A stretch of DNA of 64,000 nucleotides, from assembly GCF_008831285.2 (NCBI RefSeq), contig NC_045145.1, positions 21,326,802 to 21,390,801 of the forward strand, read 5' to 3'. Position 1 is the first letter of the stretch; every line of letters begins with the position of its first letter. Shown here piece by piece: positions 62,054-64,000 of this stretch. Source of the DNA: Nymphaea colorata. Lineage: Eukaryota > Streptophyta > Magnoliopsida > Nymphaeales > Nymphaeaceae. A model generated the notes under the pieces. The model was given only the letters and a program-made list of their open reading frames with translations, ran no database searches and was not told the DNA's origin. Position numbers and translations under genes: made by a program.

Positions 62054-62629
62054 TAGCATTTTGTCAGAAGGAACCAGAGCTCGTCAAAATATTTCAAGAG
62101 CTCGATTTCTGTGATTTTCCTGAAAGGGGGTGAAATAGAAAATTTAGTTTGGGAAGTGGCTCCGGCCCACATGGTTCATTCCCTTGGCATGACCGTGGGT
62201 TTGAATCATCAGTTTTCTGCATGGAGACAAGGTACCATACTCGAGTACACTTTGAAGGAATCTCATGCAATCTTCTTCCTTGCCACCAAATATTCCCATG
62301 CCGTGGAGAGTTACCGATTAATACTACAAAAGGTAGCCGGATTTTTTCAGTACAAGATTTCAGTTTTGTGGAATTACATTATAGAAATTAACATCTCCAT
62401 TTGGCTTCCGGATTCGGATGGAAGCTGCTGAACCGAACAAGGGTAAAAAAAAACACTTAGTTTCTTGCTAATTGAATATTGAGTTTAAGTTTCCTGGATA
62501 TATAAATAAGTTTCTATGACGTAAGATTGTAGAATTTTTATATCATTAAGTCTCCAGCCAATATATAAGTCCCGTAGAATGTAAATGATCAAGGGCTTCA
62601 CTCAAGGTGGTCGGGCTACGGGCCTATGA
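62054..62629. other. Intergenic DNA
   Basis: A 106-codon + frame at 62111-62431 and a second overlapping frame have no recognisable domain or splice partners. No other feature is seen. Confidence 0.5.
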
Positions 62630-62945
62630 AAATCAGATTCGGAGTTTGTCATCGAATCCGAGCCAATTCGCCTCACATTTCGACCAGATATTAGATAATA
62701 TCTGAACCACTGACAAGTTATGGATATATAATCGCCTCTATTTAACAGTGCGCACTAACTTCATAAACCGACGTACAAATTTGTCCTGTCACCACTAGAA
62801 ATTGTTTGTTTTTTCCTTTGCCTGTTATTATGATGAAGCCTAATCTCGACGGCTAGAGTTGTCAGTGGTTCAGATATTATCTAATATCTGGTCGAAATGT
62901 GAGGCGAATTGGCTCGGATTCGATGACAAACTCCGAATCTGATTT
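62630..62945. repeat. Fold-back element with perfect 87-bp inverted arms
   Basis: The arm 62630-62716 is the exact reverse complement of 62859-62945; I compared all 87 positions and found no mismatch. The 142-base spacer is AT-rich with no coding content. The arms include CTCACATTTCGACC and CAGATATTAGATAATATCTG, itself close to palindromic. Flanking bases (CCTATGA on the left, ATCATTAG on the right) show no clear target duplication. This is probably a long-TIR MITE or an inverted duplication. Transcription through it would give a long, perfectly paired hairpin RNA. Confidence 0.93.
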
Positions 62946-63144
62946 ATCATTAGAATTAAGACTTGGCATAAGATTTTCTTTCAAATCGTTCAAAAGGGAA
63001 GAAAATAAAAGGTCTGTTGTGACTATAAACATAATCGGCCACATGGACTAATGGACTAGTTATATCACATCTCCGTCCTAGATTTATTGCAAATATTCAT
63101 TTCAAACTCTGGTTTTCTCTTTCACGATCTTGGATGGTTAAAGG

Positions 63145-63923
63145 CAGTGTTGTACATATCGATACGGGTCCGTATCGTACGATACGTATTGTATCGTTTA
63201 TAAAATATGATATGATACACCCTCTATATCGTAAATAGTGGTGTATCGTGCCTGTATCATATGATACATACGATACATGCCCCTCGTATCATACGATACG
63301 GTGCGATATGCCATGTATCGTGCAATATGGGCTGATTTCAAAAAAGGGGGGCTTGAATCCCCTTTTTTCGAGTTTTCTTTATAAAAACTCACCCCTTCTT
63401 CATTTCTAACTTAGAGATTATGCCGTCGTGGAGGAAAATCATCGATTTTCATCTTTTAAGCAATGATTTTCAAAGTAAAATCATCGATTAAACTATGGAT
63501 TTATGCATGGGTGGTTGATTCCCGTTGGGAGGAAAGAGGTTTTTTAAATCGTGAAGAAGAAGATGGAGATAATGAGAATGAATATGTTGAGGATCATGAA
63601 TGAGAGTCGAGAGTGCTTTCATTTTAAATGTATTTGACATTGAATATTTTCACAATTTCATTATCTTGATTAATTTTGATGTTTACAAATGATGAACCGT
63701 AACTTTATAGAAATAATAAGTTTATCATTCTGTAAAACATTTTTCTATAAAGAACATATTATTCTTGATTTTTACTGTTTTTTTATGAATTCTTTGAATT
63801 ATTTTTCTATTTTTTCTGATTTATTAAAAAAATGATACAGTTACAATATGTTACGATATTTTATGATACGGTTTATCTTAAAGCCAAACCAATACGGCTT
63901 AAGATATACTTTTTACAACATTG
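63145..63923. mobile_element. 779-bp hAT-like element with perfect 8-bp target duplication
   Basis: The ends are CAGTGTTGTACATATC on the left and TACAACATTG on the right, so CARTGTTGTA is an imperfect terminal inverted repeat. Both flanks are GTTAAAGG (63137-63144 and 63924-63931). The first 180 bases and last 90 bases are packed with GTATCGTACGATACG-like motifs in both orientations, a typical subterminal array. Around 63500-63602 on + an open stretch reads WIYAWVVDSRWEERGF, then an acidic tail ending VEDHE and a stop. It may be the last remnant of a transposase C-terminus, but that is only a suggestion. The element is non-autonomous. Confidence 0.88.
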
Positions 63924-64000
63924 GTTAAAGGCCTATCTGGTATATATATTCCAGCCATCTGTGGCATTTATTTGTATACTGATTAGGAACTCTAGATTAC

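Noticed and set aside
62630-62945. Mature known miRNA within the hairpin
   Set aside because: I saw none of the familiar conserved plant miRNA sequences in the arms; only a general hairpin-RNA possibility remains.
63198-63392. 64-codon - frame rich in Tyr and Arg
   Set aside because: Translation of the GTATCG/CGATAC subterminal motifs of a transposon.

Overview
This window is nuclear DNA from a flowering plant. The evidence is spliced genes with GT-AG introns, two proteins whose families act in chloroplasts, a plant-type SHAQKYF MYB factor, long AT-rich intergenic DNA with CT/GA and TA microsatellites, and small non-autonomous transposons. I cannot name the species from sequence alone. The fall in GC from 5' to 3' in two genes is compatible with, but does not prove, a monocot or early-diverging angiosperm.

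Five protein-coding genes are supported, all on the + strand. (1) 7261-8626: a zinc-knuckle, single-MYB-repeat SHAQKYF transcription factor, 3 exons. (2) 21763-26512: a P4-type phospholipid flippase of the ALA1 type, 7 exons. (3) 33971-35842: a glycosyltransferase family 92 (DUF23) type II membrane protein, 2 exons. (4) 39096-42764: a plastid-type RsmG/GidB 16S rRNA methyltransferase, 7 coding exons and probably an eighth exon in the 3' UTR. (5) 45020-51325: a four-CRM-domain chloroplast intron-splicing factor resembling CFM2, 12 exons. Exon joins were worked out by hand, keeping reading frame and GT-AG sites. The genes do not form an operon-like unit. RsmG and the CRM protein both act on plastid RNA, but nothing in the sequence suggests their adjacency matters.

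Layout: 1-7.2 kb is intergenic with an old GC-rich repeat pair (about 1.9-3.6 kb). The MYB gene follows. From 9 to 21 kb lies a transposon-rich stretch: a small hAT-like family, one copy split by a second small element; a tRNA-derived SINE with a 17-bp target duplication; a TCGAG-rich repeat; and long TA tracts. ALA1 then occupies 21.8-26.5 kb. 26.5-34 kb is intergenic, with a fold-back repeat next to a TA tract. GT92, a dead LINE reverse transcriptase fragment, RsmG and the CRM gene fill 34-51.3 kb. 51.3-64 kb has no recognisable gene. It holds tandem duplications, an 86-bp TA tract, a 138-bp hAT-like MITE and a 779-bp hAT-like element, both with perfect 8-bp target duplications, and a fold-back with perfect 87-bp arms.

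I found no convincing new multi-gene biological system. The most interesting points are the nested transposon with both insertion footprints readable, the perfect fold-back at 62.6-62.9 kb, and an RsmG intron whose removal or retention gives the same stop codon and the same protein.
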